64,000 nucleotides of DNA from Lewinellaceae bacterium (GTDB taxonomy: Bacteria; Bacteroidota; Bacteroidia; Chitinophagales; Saprospiraceae). How positions within the stretch are numbered: position 1 is the stretch's first letter; the number at the start of each line of letters is the position of its first letter. A model generated the notes under the pieces. The model was not told the DNA's origin and searched no databases. It saw nothing but the letters and a program-made list of their open reading frames with translations. Below, piece by piece: positions 25,163 to 33,515 of the stretch. The stretch is from assembly GCA_020636075.1 (NCBI GenBank), contig JACJYO010000003.1, forward strand, positions 372,001 to 436,000, given 5' to 3'. A program made the translations under genes and the position numbers.

Positions 25163-26692
25163 ATGCAAAAAGATTTTCTCCGCAAACTCGGCCTCAAAAC
25201 CAAAAACGCCGGAACCTGGACGGGCCGCGCCCACCTCACCGGCAGCGCCCGCAGTCTGCACAGCCAGTCGCCCGTCGACGGCACGCACATCGGCTCCGTC
25301 ACCATCACCACCCGCGACCAGTACGACCAGGTCATCGCCCGCGCCCAGGAAGCCTTCCAGGTCTGGCGCACCATGCCGGCACCGCAGCGCGGCGAGATCG
25401 TGCGGCAGTACGGCGAGATACTGCGCCAGTATAAAGACCCGCTGGGCCGCCTGGTCAGCTATGAAATGGGCAAAAGCTTACAGGAAGGTTGGGGCGAAGT
25501 ACAGGAAATGATCGACATCTGTGATTTTGCTGTCGGACTCTCCCGCCAGCTCTATGGCCTGAGCATGCACAGCGAGCGCCCGGCGCACCGCATGTACGAG
25601 CAGTGGCACCCACTGGGCATCGTCGGCATTATTTCGGCCTTTAATTTTCCGGTGGCCGTTTGGTCCTGGAACGCCATGATCGCCCTGGTTTGTGGCGATG
25701 TGTCGGTCTGGAAAGCCTCCGAAAAAACGCCGCTTTGCGCCATCGCTTGTCAGAATCTGTTCCAAAAAGTACTGAAGGCCAACGACCTGCCCGAAGGCAT
25801 TTGTTCGGTCATCAACGGCGACTACCGCGTGGGCGAGTTTATGACCAAAGACCCGCGCGTGGCGCTCATCAGCGCTACAGGCAGTACCCGGATGGGTAAA
25901 ATTGTGGGCAAAACCGTAGCCGAACGCCTGGGCCGCAGTCTGCTCGAACTCGGTGGCAACAACGCCATCATCATCACTCCCTCGTCCGACCTGAAGATCG
26001 TGCTCACCGGCGCTGTGTTTGGCGCCGTTGGCACCTGCGGGCAGCGCTGTACCAGCACGCGCCGCCTGATCATCCACGAAAGCCTGTATAATGATGTAAA
26101 AAATGCCCTTGCTAAAGCCTATCAACAACTTCGCATTGGCGATCCGCTCGACCCGAACAACCACGTAGGCCCCCTGATCGATACCGATGCGGTAAACAAC
26201 TACCTGAAGGCAATTGAAGAGATCAAAAAAGCCGGTGGCAAGATGGTTGTCGAGGGTGGTGTGCTCAGTGGCAAGGGTTACGAAAGCGGCTGCTACGTCA
26301 AACCCTGCATCGCTGAGGCGCAAAACGACTGGGCCATTGTACAGCACGAAACCTTTGCACCTATTCTTTACCTGTTGAAATACAACACGATTGAGGAGGC
26401 GATTGCCCTTCAAAACGGTGTGCCGCAGGGTCTGTCGTCGGCCATTATGACCAACAACCTGCGCGAAGCCGAGCGTTTCCTTTCCGCAGGTGGTTCTGAT
26501 TGCGGTATTGCCAACGTCAATATCGGCACCTCGGGAGCTGAAATTGGCGGCGCCTTTGGCGGTGAAAAAGAAACCGGCGGCGGCCGCGAGTCGGGTTCCG
26601 ACGCCTGGAAAGCATACATGCGCCGGCAGACGAACACCATCAACTATTCAGACACTGTGCCGCTGGCACAAGGCATCAAGTTTGACCTGTAA
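25163..26692 (+). CDS. ALDH7-type aldehyde dehydrogenase (alpha-aminoadipic semialdehyde dehydrogenase-like)
   Basis: NAD(P)+-dependent oxidation of an aldehyde, most likely alpha-aminoadipate semialdehyde from lysine breakdown, by likeness to the ALDH7/antiquitin group. The 509-residue protein has the catalytic Glu262 in LLELGGNNA and the nucleophile Cys296 in GTCGQRCTSTRRL. SATGSTRMG lies in the cofactor region, and GGGRESGSDAWKAYMRRQTN near the C-terminus is the typical ALDH7 ending. I place the start at 25,163 (MQKDFLRKLGLK). The longer open frame would translate the promoter and hairpin. The TAA stop is supplied by a GTAACGC hairpin element, followed by an intrinsic terminator. No other lysine-catabolism gene is adjacent. 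Confidence 0.92.
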   Translation: MQKDFLRKLGLKTKNAGTWTGRAHLTGSARSLHSQSPVDGTHIGSVTITTRDQYDQVIARAQEAFQVWRTMPAPQRGEIVRQYGEILRQYKDPLGRLVSYEMGKSLQEGWGEVQEMIDICDFAVGLSRQLYGLSMHSERPAHRMYEQWHPLGIVGIISAFNFPVAVWSWNAMIALVCGDVSVWKASEKTPLCAIACQNLFQKVLKANDLPEGICSVINGDYRVGEFMTKDPRVALISATGSTRMGKIVGKTVAERLGRSLLELGGNNAIIITPSSDLKIVLTGAVFGAVGTCGQRCTSTRRLIIHESLYNDVKNALAKAYQQLRIGDPLDPNNHVGPLIDTDAVNNYLKAIEEIKKAGGKMVVEGGVLSGKGYESGCYVKPCIAEAQNDWAIVQHETFAPILYLLKYNTIEEAIALQNGVPQGLSSAIMTNNLREAERFLSAGGSDCGIANVNIGTSGAEIGGAFGGEKETGGGRESGSDAWKAYMRRQTNTINYSDTVPLAQGIKFDL

Positions 26693-26712
26693 CGCCGTCT
26701 GGCAGACGGCGT
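26689..26712 (+). repeat. GTAACGC hairpin element overlapping the ALDH7 stop codon
   Basis: GTAACGCCGTCT-GGC-AGACGGCGT: a 9-bp perfect stem with a 3-nt loop. The TAA inside its leading GTAAC is the stop codon of the aldehyde dehydrogenase. Matching elements overlap the stops of three other genes near 58.3-59.0 kb. Confidence 0.85.
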
Positions 26713-26720
26713 GAAAAGTA

Positions 26721-26762
26721 AAAGCCGCTGAATGACCAGTTCATTCAGCGGCTTTCTGTTTT
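26721..26762 (+). terminator. Intrinsic terminator after the ALDH7 gene
   Basis: A 15-bp perfect stem (AAAGCCGCTGAATGA with TCATTCAGCGGCTTT), a 5-base loop, and a short T-rich tract (CTGTTTT). Confidence 0.8.
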
Positions 26763-27021
26763 GGTAAAATGGTAACAATGGAATAGTTTCCAATGTCAGG
26801 TGGTATTTTCCTGTTCATTGCAATGGACTGAGTAAAACACTCAACGTTATTCAGGGAAGTAAAAGGTGTTTTTCCCTTTAGGTTTCTAAATTTGATGACT
26901 GTGGAGAAGGAGGTCGTCCCTATTCCACACTTTTCCGCACCTTTGATTCGCAATGAAATTTATAGTGTTGCAATAAACCCGAATGCTCAAAATGCGAAAC
27001 GCCAATAAAAAAATAAAAACT
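26763..27021. other. AT-rich leader region of the injection-system module
   Basis: Between the ALDH7 terminator and the spike gene I find no convincing gene. A 70-codon frame on the minus strand (26,741-26,953) has no recognisable family and overlaps the terminator. The only clear structure is the 19-bp direct repeat copy at 26,928-26,946, which could also contribute a CACCTTTG promoter-like box. Confidence 0.5.
26928..26946 (+). repeat. 19-bp direct repeat, left copy, flanking the injection module
   Basis: CACTTTTCCGCACCTTTGA occurs here and, identically and in the same orientation, at 30,780-30,798. The two copies enclose the spike, PAAR and sheath genes and nothing else. Confidence 0.85.
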
Positions 27022-28821
27022 ATGCCTGACTCTCCATTCAATACAGCTGGTGAAATTATACGCGTTGATATCCTGCTTGGCGGAAAACCTATCAACAGAC
27101 GGTTACAAGTTGCTGCCGTCAACGTGGAACGCGGCCTGAACAGCATGCCCACTGCGAAGATCACTATTTTACTTCCAGCTAGTGCAGAAGAAGATAGCAC
27201 CTTTTTCATCAGCGGGTCCAAGGACTTTGTTCCCGGGCAGGAGATTGAAATCAAAGCAGGATATGAACCCAATTCCGAAACTATTTTCAAGGGAATCATC
27301 GTCAACCTGGGTATCCGAAGCCGGAGTGACGAACAAAATGAGATGGTCGTACGCTGTAGCGATAAGGCCGTAAAAATGACCCAAGGCCGAAAGAGCGCCT
27401 GTTATCAAAACCAGAAGGACAGCGAGATCATAAGTGCAATAGTTGATGAATACGGCTTGCAGAAGGAGGTTGAGACGACATCTTTCGGACATCCACAAAT
27501 CGTAAAATACCAGGCCACCGACTGGGATTTTCTCCTGACCCGGGCAGAAGCCAATGGCTTGATGGTCTATGCTGAAGACGGAAAAATTTTTCTCAAAAAA
27601 CTCCAGGCCAGTGGATCTGCCGTCCTGGAGGTAGAATTTGGCCGGGATGTTTTTAACTACGACCTGAATATCGAAACCCGCCATCAAATCCCGTCGATGA
27701 CCTGCCTGGCTTGGGACATGAAAACCCAGGCGATGGTTGAAGGGAAATCGTCTGAACCGGCTCTGAATGCGCAGGGAAATCTGAAGGCCAGGGATGCCGG
27801 AACCGGGATCGGCCTTTCCGATGCGACGTTGGCCACAACTGCCCCGCTGGAAAACCCCGAATTAAAAACCTGGGCGAACGCCGAACTGGTGCACGCGCGC
27901 ATGAACTATATCCTGGGTTCGATCCGTTTTTATGGCAATGCCAAACCCAAATTGAACACACTGATTCAACTCAAGGGTTTTGGCGACCGCTTCAACGGCA
28001 ACGCCCTGATATCGGGCATCGACCACAAGATTAAGGCTGGCCGATGGACCACTACCGTGCGCCTTGGTCTGCCATCGGAGCGGCGAAGCGAAACACTTCC
28101 GGCAGTGTCAGCACCGCCCGCCGGCGGACTGTTGCCGGCTGTTTCCGGCTTGCAAAATGGGACGGTAAAAAAGATCGATGCTGACCCGGCCGGTCAATAC
28201 CGCATCCAGGTCAACGTGCCGGCTATAACCGCCGATGGGGAAGGGATTTGGGCCCGGATGGCCAATTTTTACGCCACCTCCGGCAAGGGCAGTTTTTTTA
28301 TGCCGGAAGTCGGCGATGAAGTGGCGCTTGGTTTTTTAAATGATGACCCCCGGTTCCCGGTCATTCTTGGCATGCTTTACAGCAGTAGTAACAAGCCGCC
28401 CTATACCGCAGCAGCCGAAAACAAAATAAAAGCGATCGTTACCAAAAACGACCTGAAGATCGAGTTTAACGATGGCGATAAAATCTTGACCATATCTACC
28501 CCGGCCGGCAATCAATTTGTCCTGTCCGATAAAGACAAATCGGTAACCGTTAAAGACCAAAACGGGAATAAAGTGGAACTCAATACCAGCGGCATATCCC
28601 TGAATAGCGCTAAAGACGTCGTGATCACGGCTTCCGGAAAAATTGACCTTAAAGCCGCTACCGGGATCACGGCTGCCGCTTCCGGCGGCGATGTCAGCCT
28701 CAACGGATTGAATGTGACCGCCAAGGCCAATATTGCTTTTTCTGCGCAAGGCACTGCGCAAGCCGAGTTAAAATCGGGTGGAAATACTACCATAAAAGGC
28801 GCTATGGTAATGATTAATTGA
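27022..28821 (+). CDS. VgrG/Afp8-like spike protein of a contractile injection system
   Basis: Baseplate spike that sits under the tube of a contractile tail. The 599-residue protein has an N-terminal gp27/phage-late-control-D-like region (residues ~10-340; IRVDILLGGKPINRRLQVAAV, KYQATDWDFLLTRAEANGLM). A gp5-type OB-fold follows at ~370-460 (NGTVKKIDADPAGQYRIQVN, GSFFMPEVGDEVALGFLNDD). The C-terminal beta-helix needle at ~480-599 has regular repeats such as GNKVELNTSGISLNSAKDVV and ends GAMVMIN. No toxin extension follows the needle. I choose ATG 27,022 (MPDSPFNTAGEI), since the 13 upstream codons look non-coding. The PAAR gene begins 20 bp after its stop. The single-chain phage-type sheath gene downstream places it with extracellular CIS rather than classical T6SS. 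Confidence 0.9.
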   Translation: MPDSPFNTAGEIIRVDILLGGKPINRRLQVAAVNVERGLNSMPTAKITILLPASAEEDSTFFISGSKDFVPGQEIEIKAGYEPNSETIFKGIIVNLGIRSRSDEQNEMVVRCSDKAVKMTQGRKSACYQNQKDSEIISAIVDEYGLQKEVETTSFGHPQIVKYQATDWDFLLTRAEANGLMVYAEDGKIFLKKLQASGSAVLEVEFGRDVFNYDLNIETRHQIPSMTCLAWDMKTQAMVEGKSSEPALNAQGNLKARDAGTGIGLSDATLATTAPLENPELKTWANAELVHARMNYILGSIRFYGNAKPKLNTLIQLKGFGDRFNGNALISGIDHKIKAGRWTTTVRLGLPSERRSETLPAVSAPPAGGLLPAVSGLQNGTVKKIDADPAGQYRIQVNVPAITADGEGIWARMANFYATSGKGSFFMPEVGDEVALGFLNDDPRFPVILGMLYSSSNKPPYTAAAENKIKAIVTKNDLKIEFNDGDKILTISTPAGNQFVLSDKDKSVTVKDQNGNKVELNTSGISLNSAKDVVITASGKIDLKAATGITAAASGGDVSLNGLNVTAKANIAFSAQGTAQAELKSGGNTTIKGAMVMIN

Positions 28822-28841
28822 ACAAACTGAAAACGCTACTC

Positions 28842-29141
28842 ATGCCACCAGCAGCACGATTGACCGATATGCACACCTGCCCTATGGTAACCCCCGGGAT
28901 ACCGCCCATTCCGCACGTTGGCGGGCCGATCACCGGCCCAGGGGTACCCACCGTACTTATTGCCGGCATGCCGGCGGCCGTCGTGGGTGACATGTGCGTT
29001 TGTGTGGGCCCGCCCGACAGCATAATCAAGGGCTCGGTCACTGTAATGATTGGCGGTCGCCCCGCCGCGCGCATGGGCGACACCACTGCTCATGGCGGAA
29101 GTATTGTGTTGGGGGCGCCTACGGTTATGATTGGTGGATAG
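28842..29141 (+). CDS. PAAR-domain spike-tip protein
   Basis: A 99-residue protein made only of a PAAR-like domain, which caps the VgrG needle and sharpens the tip. It shows the repeated Pro-Ala-Ala-Arg-type loops: MPPAARLTDMHTCP at the start, GMPAAVVGDMCVCVGP in the middle, and GGRPAARMGDTTAHGG near the end. Conserved His and Cys residues could bind the single metal ion. An in-frame TTG further upstream overlaps the vgrG stop, but the ATG at 28,842 starts the conserved domain. No effector extension is fused. It lies between the spike and sheath genes, 46 bp before the latter. Confidence 0.92.
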   Translation: MPPAARLTDMHTCPMVTPGIPPIPHVGGPITGPGVPTVLIAGMPAAVVGDMCVCVGPPDSIIKGSVTVMIGGRPAARMGDTTAHGGSIVLGAPTVMIGG

Positions 29142-29187
29142 CACGCCGGAATCGAATGGTATCGCGCATCATTAAAACCCTTTAACT

Positions 29188-30744
29188 ATGGCAGAAATAC
29201 CTAAAACACCAGGCGTTTATATTCAGGAAAAAAGCGAATTCCCTAATTCGGCCGTTCCGGTGCCCACGGCTGTACCCGCCTTTGTCGGTTACACTGAAAA
29301 GGCAATTCGGAACAATAAAAGCCTGAAAAACGTGCCTACCCGCCTGTCTTCGTTCAGTGAATTTCTGCTCTTTTTTGGTGGCGCACCAAACACGACCTAT
29401 GCGGTCGCTACAGATCCGGGTTCGGTATTTCAGATCAGTAATCCGAAATCGAGATTTTTGCTTTACTACAGTATAAAGCTCTTTTTCGCCAATGGAGGCT
29501 CCGACTGCTACATCGTATCGATCGGAGATTATTCCCAGGAGGTAAAAATATCCGACTTCGATGGGGAGGCTCCCATTTTAGATGCAACCGGCGCCGACAC
29601 CGGTGCGGTGCAAGTCCTTGGCATTCGAACGCTGCGCAAGGAGCGCGAGCCAACCCTGTTGGTGATCCCCGATGCAGTGTTGCTGTCTAAATCCGAATGC
29701 GGCGCTGTTCAAAAACGGATGCTCAGACACTGCTACACAATGGGCAGCTGCTTTGCCATCCTGGATGTGCCCATGTCGGCAGCGGACCTAAAACAGCCCG
29801 ATACGAACCAAATTATCGAAACATTCCGAAACAATATTGGCACTGAAAATCTGCAATGGGGTGCTGCATACTACCCCTATCTGGCCACTGCGATAACGGG
29901 CTCTGATGAGGTCTCGTTCCGGAATATAGACCCGGCGAAAAATGCAGTATTGATGGATCTTTTGCTGGACGAAGTTGCCGCGACACAAAAGCAGGGCCTG
30001 ATGGATGACAAGCAGGCTTCTGCAATTACCGCCGAGATCAACCAGATTGCTCCAAATAACCCTGTGTCCGGCAAGCAGGCTGAAACGGCCAGAACCCTGC
30101 ATCAGGGTTTGCTGGCAATCAGCCCCTTGTACAAGAAAATCATGAATGCCGTGCGGCACGAAATCAACATCTTGCCACCAAGCGCCGGCATGGCGGGTGT
30201 GTATTCAATGGTGGACAACAATATTGGCGTGTTTCAAGCCCCGGCCAATGTCAGTATCGGATCTGTGGCTGCACTCGTTGTTCAAGTGACGAACGAAGAA
30301 CAGGAAGATCTCAACGTGCCACTTCATGGCAAGGCTATCAACGCCATTCGCACGTTTCCTGGAAAAGGTATGCTCGTTTGGGGCGCCCGAACCCTCGACG
30401 GCAACAGCCAGGACTGGCGCTACATAAGCGTACGGCGCACGGTTATTTTTATCGAACAGTCGATCAAATATGCCATAGAGCCCTATGTTTTTGCACCGAA
30501 TACAGCTGCTACATGGGCAAATATCCAGGCACTGATCACTAATTTTCTGACGAATGTTTGGAAAATAGGCGCATTGGCAGGCGCTACACCCAAGGATGCT
30601 TTCAGTGTCAATATTGGCTTGGGTGTTACCATGACGCCTGTGGATATCCTGGATGGTATCATGCGGGTAAGTGTGCAAGTTGCCCTCACCCGGCCGGCTG
30701 AATTTATCGTGCTTACATTTCAGCAAAAAATGCAAAGTAGCTGA
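29188..30744 (+). CDS. Phage-type contractile tail sheath protein (eCIS-like)
   Basis: A 518-residue sheath subunit whose contraction drives the tube of a phage-like injection machine. The N-terminus (KTPGVYIQEKSEFPNSAVPV, then PTAVPAFVGYT) is the typical sheath start. The C-terminal third (RTLDGNSQDWRYISVRRTVI, IEQSIKYAIEPYVFAPNTAA and TPVDILDGIMRVSVQVALTR) is the conserved sheath domain that forms the handshake in the assembled helix. It is a single-chain sheath, unlike the TssB/TssC pair of T6SS. No tube, baseplate wedge, LysM adaptor, tape-measure or AAA+ ATPase gene is present on either side, so it cannot work alone from this locus. Confidence 0.93.
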   Translation: MAEIPKTPGVYIQEKSEFPNSAVPVPTAVPAFVGYTEKAIRNNKSLKNVPTRLSSFSEFLLFFGGAPNTTYAVATDPGSVFQISNPKSRFLLYYSIKLFFANGGSDCYIVSIGDYSQEVKISDFDGEAPILDATGADTGAVQVLGIRTLRKEREPTLLVIPDAVLLSKSECGAVQKRMLRHCYTMGSCFAILDVPMSAADLKQPDTNQIIETFRNNIGTENLQWGAAYYPYLATAITGSDEVSFRNIDPAKNAVLMDLLLDEVAATQKQGLMDDKQASAITAEINQIAPNNPVSGKQAETARTLHQGLLAISPLYKKIMNAVRHEINILPPSAGMAGVYSMVDNNIGVFQAPANVSIGSVAALVVQVTNEEQEDLNVPLHGKAINAIRTFPGKGMLVWGARTLDGNSQDWRYISVRRTVIFIEQSIKYAIEPYVFAPNTAATWANIQALITNFLTNVWKIGALAGATPKDAFSVNIGLGVTMTPVDILDGIMRVSVQVALTRPAEFIVLTFQQKMQSS

Positions 30745-30779
30745 GTATAGGTCAGCTCAAAATCGGCGCTCAATTCCCG

Positions 30780-30798
30780 CACTTTTCCGCACCTTTGA
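30780..30798 (+). repeat. 19-bp direct repeat, right copy, at the sdaA start
   Basis: CACTTTTCCGCACCTTTGA, identical to 26,928-26,946. It ends 4 bp before the sdaA start codon. The CACCTTTG part resembles a -7 promoter box, so it may also be part of the sdaA promoter. Confidence 0.85.
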
Positions 30799-30802
30799 CC
30801 CC

Positions 30803-32224
30803 ATGGAACGCATCTCCGTTTTCGACATTTTCAAGGTGGGCATCGGCCCCAGCAGTTCGCACACTATGGGCCCCTGGCGGGCTGCCCAGCGTTTTTTGCG
30901 CGAGTTGGGCCGCGACGGCAATTTTGACCACGTTGTATCCGTACAGGTCGATCTCTACGGTTCGCTGGCCAAAACCGGCGCGGGCCACGGCACCGACCTG
31001 GCCGTCATTCTTGGCCTCAATGGCGACGACCCGGTGACCATTCCGGTAGAGGACGTGCAATCCACCCTTGACCATATCCGCAGCAGTAAAACAATTAAAC
31101 TGGGTGGCCAAAAGGAACTTCCTTTCGACCCGGAACAGGACGTCATTTTCCTGTACCACGACATATTGCCCTACCACGCCAATGGCCTGGTTTTTCGCGC
31201 TTTTTTGCGCAATGGCGCCGGCTTTAGCCAAACATACTACTCTGTGGGCGGCGGTTTTGTAGAAAAAGAAGGCGAACAAAATCTGGCGGCCAATGTCACC
31301 CTGCCCTTCCCCATCGACCGGGGCGCCGACTTGTCCCGCTGGTGTAACCAGGAGCAAAAAACCATTGCTGAAATTGTTTTTCAAAATGAGCGCACCTGGC
31401 GTTTCCCGGAGGATATCAATAAAGGCCTGCTCGACATTTGGGAAGTGATGCGCCATTGCGTGTACAAAGGCTGCCATACCGACGGGGTGCTTCCCGGAGG
31501 GCTGGAGGTTACCCGCAGGGCGCATGCCATGAACATCAAATTGCTTGGCGACCGGCCCTACAGCAACGTGGACGAGTGGATGGACCAAATTCGCCAGTGC
31601 GATTGCTCGTTCCAGTTTATTCTGAAATGGGTGAGCTGTTTTGCCCTGGCTGTCAACGAAGAAAATGCAGCATTCGGCCGGGTGGTCACTGCGCCAACCA
31701 ACGGGGCGGCGGGGGTTATTCCTGCCGTGATGATGTACTATGCGTGCTTTTGCCCGGAATATGATGGCGATGAATCGATCATTCGCTTTATGCTCACGGC
31801 CGGGGAGTTTGGCAGTTTATTCAAAAAAGGTGCTACGATCTCCGCAGCCATGGGGGGCTGTCAGGCCGAGATCGGCGTATCGTCGGCCATGGCTGCCGGT
31901 GCACTGACAGCCTGCCTGGGTGGCTCGGTCGGACAGGCGATGATGGCCGCTGAAATCGCCATGGAACACCACCTGGGCATGACCTGCGACCCCATCGGTG
32001 GACTGGTGCAAGTACCCTGCATCGAACGCAACACCATGGGCGCCATCAAGGCCATCACCGCCGCCCAAATTGCCCTGGAAAGTGATCCCACCAAAGCCAA
32101 AGTCAGCCTCGATGCCGTGATCAAAACCATGAAAGAAACCGCAGAAGATATGAACCACAAATACAAGGAAACCGCCGACGGTGGCTTGGCGGTGCAGGTG
32201 ACGTTGGGCTTGGTGGAATGCTAG
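30803..32224 (+). CDS. sdaA: L-serine ammonia-lyase (iron-sulfur L-serine dehydratase)
   Basis: Converts L-serine to pyruvate and ammonia in the cytoplasm using a [4Fe-4S] cluster. The 473-residue single-chain enzyme begins MERISVFDIFKVGIGPSSSH, the signature of the beta-type domain. The alpha-type domain carries the cluster cysteines in regions TACLGGSVGQAMM, GMTCDPIGGLVQVPC and IERNTMG, with APTNGAAGVIPAV also typical. The ATG at 30,803 is chosen because the conserved N-terminus starts there; the longer frame overlaps the sheath gene and the direct repeat. If the repeat is its promoter, the transcript is nearly leaderless. Its TAG stop shares the four-base CTAG with the convergent lipoprotein gene. 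Confidence 0.95.
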   Translation: MERISVFDIFKVGIGPSSSHTMGPWRAAQRFLRELGRDGNFDHVVSVQVDLYGSLAKTGAGHGTDLAVILGLNGDDPVTIPVEDVQSTLDHIRSSKTIKLGGQKELPFDPEQDVIFLYHDILPYHANGLVFRAFLRNGAGFSQTYYSVGGGFVEKEGEQNLAANVTLPFPIDRGADLSRWCNQEQKTIAEIVFQNERTWRFPEDINKGLLDIWEVMRHCVYKGCHTDGVLPGGLEVTRRAHAMNIKLLGDRPYSNVDEWMDQIRQCDCSFQFILKWVSCFALAVNEENAAFGRVVTAPTNGAAGVIPAVMMYYACFCPEYDGDESIIRFMLTAGEFGSLFKKGATISAAMGGCQAEIGVSSAMAAGALTACLGGSVGQAMMAAEIAMEHHLGMTCDPIGGLVQVPCIERNTMGAIKAITAAQIALESDPTKAKVSLDAVIKTMKETAEDMNHKYKETADGGLAVQVTLGLVEC

Positions 32225-33360
32225 CGCCGCAGATCAATTTCGTAAAACCAGTTTAATACCGACCACCGGGCATTATCAGCGAGCAGGCGGACAATGTCCC
32301 AGTCGGTGGGGCCAGATGGAATGCCAAATGTTTCCATGGGAAGACTGCTGAGCGCACGCCGGTCTCCGGAAATTGTTACCCATGTTTTATCAAAATTTTC
32401 GTCAGCAGTTATCGTGTCCCAGTAGCGAACCAACCGGCTTTCAGCATCCATTAATTCCAGCCTAATCCGTACATAGGCCGATTTAGTTATCCGTATTTCG
32501 GTAATACTAGCCTGTACTTTCTCATAAATCGGCGTGCGATCTACAACCTGTCCAGTCGAGTCATAGGTTAGTTTTTGGCCGGTCTCGATATCCTTTTCTT
32601 CCGTGCGAATAAACTCCGAACGGTTTTCAAAACTGACATCCAGGCTTTCGACATCCAGGTTCGCAACATAATCATAGTTTGTGTCGGCATCTTGCGCGGT
32701 GTGGAACACCTGCCAGTGTTGGTTACTGAGATGCCAGCCCAAATTAAGTTCCTGCATAAAATACGGGCTGTTGAAGGCAAGGCCCTGATCCAGGTTAACC
32801 AGGATAAAAACGGTTCCCAGTTTTTTGGCTTCCTTTTTCAATTCAGCGGCTTCCTGCCAGGCCGGGAAATAATTTTTTTCCAACCGACACAATTGATCAT
32901 AAGCTGTACGGGCAGCATACCTGTCACCCAAGCGGGCTGAATCCAATTGTGCAAGTGCTGCTTCATACAGTTGGTCGGCGGCATGTTCCCGTGCTGCAAA
33001 TTCCAGTGAATCGATGTTTGCCAGCCATTCAAACTGTGCTGTGTACCCGTTCCGGTCACGCACAGGCATCTGTTCGGCCATCTTACTTTGTCGGGTCTGA
33101 ATACGAAGATAAATGCCGTGGATCTCCGGCCAGTTAACATCGGGCTTGGCCGTAAGCAAAATACTGGCTAACTCCAGATCGCGGTTTTGTGCGGATTTAA
33201 AAGCATACTCCAGCCCGCGTACATTTTCAGGTTTGTCAAGATTTTTTTGGGAGTATCGCCGGATGGCTATATCATACCGGCCAGCCTTTATGAGATCTTC
33301 CGGACTGGAGCAGGCACTGATAAGGGAGAAAAGGTAGAAGAGTAAAAAACGAATACGCAT
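32221..33360 (-). CDS. Predicted lipoprotein with TPR-like N-terminal half, unknown function
   Basis: A 379-residue protein with a lipoprotein signal (MRIRFLLFYLFSLISACSS) whose lipobox cysteine is residue ~17, so it is expected to be anchored in an outer or inner membrane leaflet. The region ~20-180 is helical, with TPR-like segments (LIKAGRYDIAIRRYSQKN, ARTAYDQLCRLEKNYFPAWQ). The C-terminal half (GTVFILVNLDQGLAFNSPYF onward) looks like a mixed alpha/beta domain. I do not recognise a named family. It is convergent with sdaA and overlaps it by four bases (CTAG gives TAG on both strands). No partner gene is adjacent on its strand. Confidence 0.75.
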   Translation of the reverse strand: MRIRFLLFYLFSLISACSSPEDLIKAGRYDIAIRRYSQKNLDKPENVRGLEYAFKSAQNRDLELASILLTAKPDVNWPEIHGIYLRIQTRQSKMAEQMPVRDRNGYTAQFEWLANIDSLEFAAREHAADQLYEAALAQLDSARLGDRYAARTAYDQLCRLEKNYFPAWQEAAELKKEAKKLGTVFILVNLDQGLAFNSPYFMQELNLGWHLSNQHWQVFHTAQDADTNYDYVANLDVESLDVSFENRSEFIRTEEKDIETGQKLTYDSTGQVVDRTPIYEKVQASITEIRITKSAYVRIRLELMDAESRLVRYWDTITADENFDKTWVTISGDRRALSSLPMETFGIPSGPTDWDIVRLLADNARWSVLNWFYEIDLRR

Positions 33361-33515
33361 ATACAGGGTTAATTTGGTTCAATACCAAATTTATTCCTGT
33401 AGCCGCAGTGGCAATTCCTTGGGACGGTTAATGTTTTCAGCAATGGCTGTTAAAGATTTTCTGCCATGTTAAAATTTGTTTAAAAACCAACGTATTCAGC
33501 ACTCAAGGCATGTTG

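Noticed and set aside
26741..26953. 70-codon minus-strand frame before the spike gene
   Set aside because: Overlaps an intrinsic terminator and the 19-bp repeat, matches no family I know, and has no promoter or ribosome-binding site; cannot be excluded as a tiny gene.
27022..30744. Classical type VI secretion system
   Set aside because: The sheath is a single phage-type protein rather than TssB/TssC, and no TssJLM, Hcp or ClpV gene is present.
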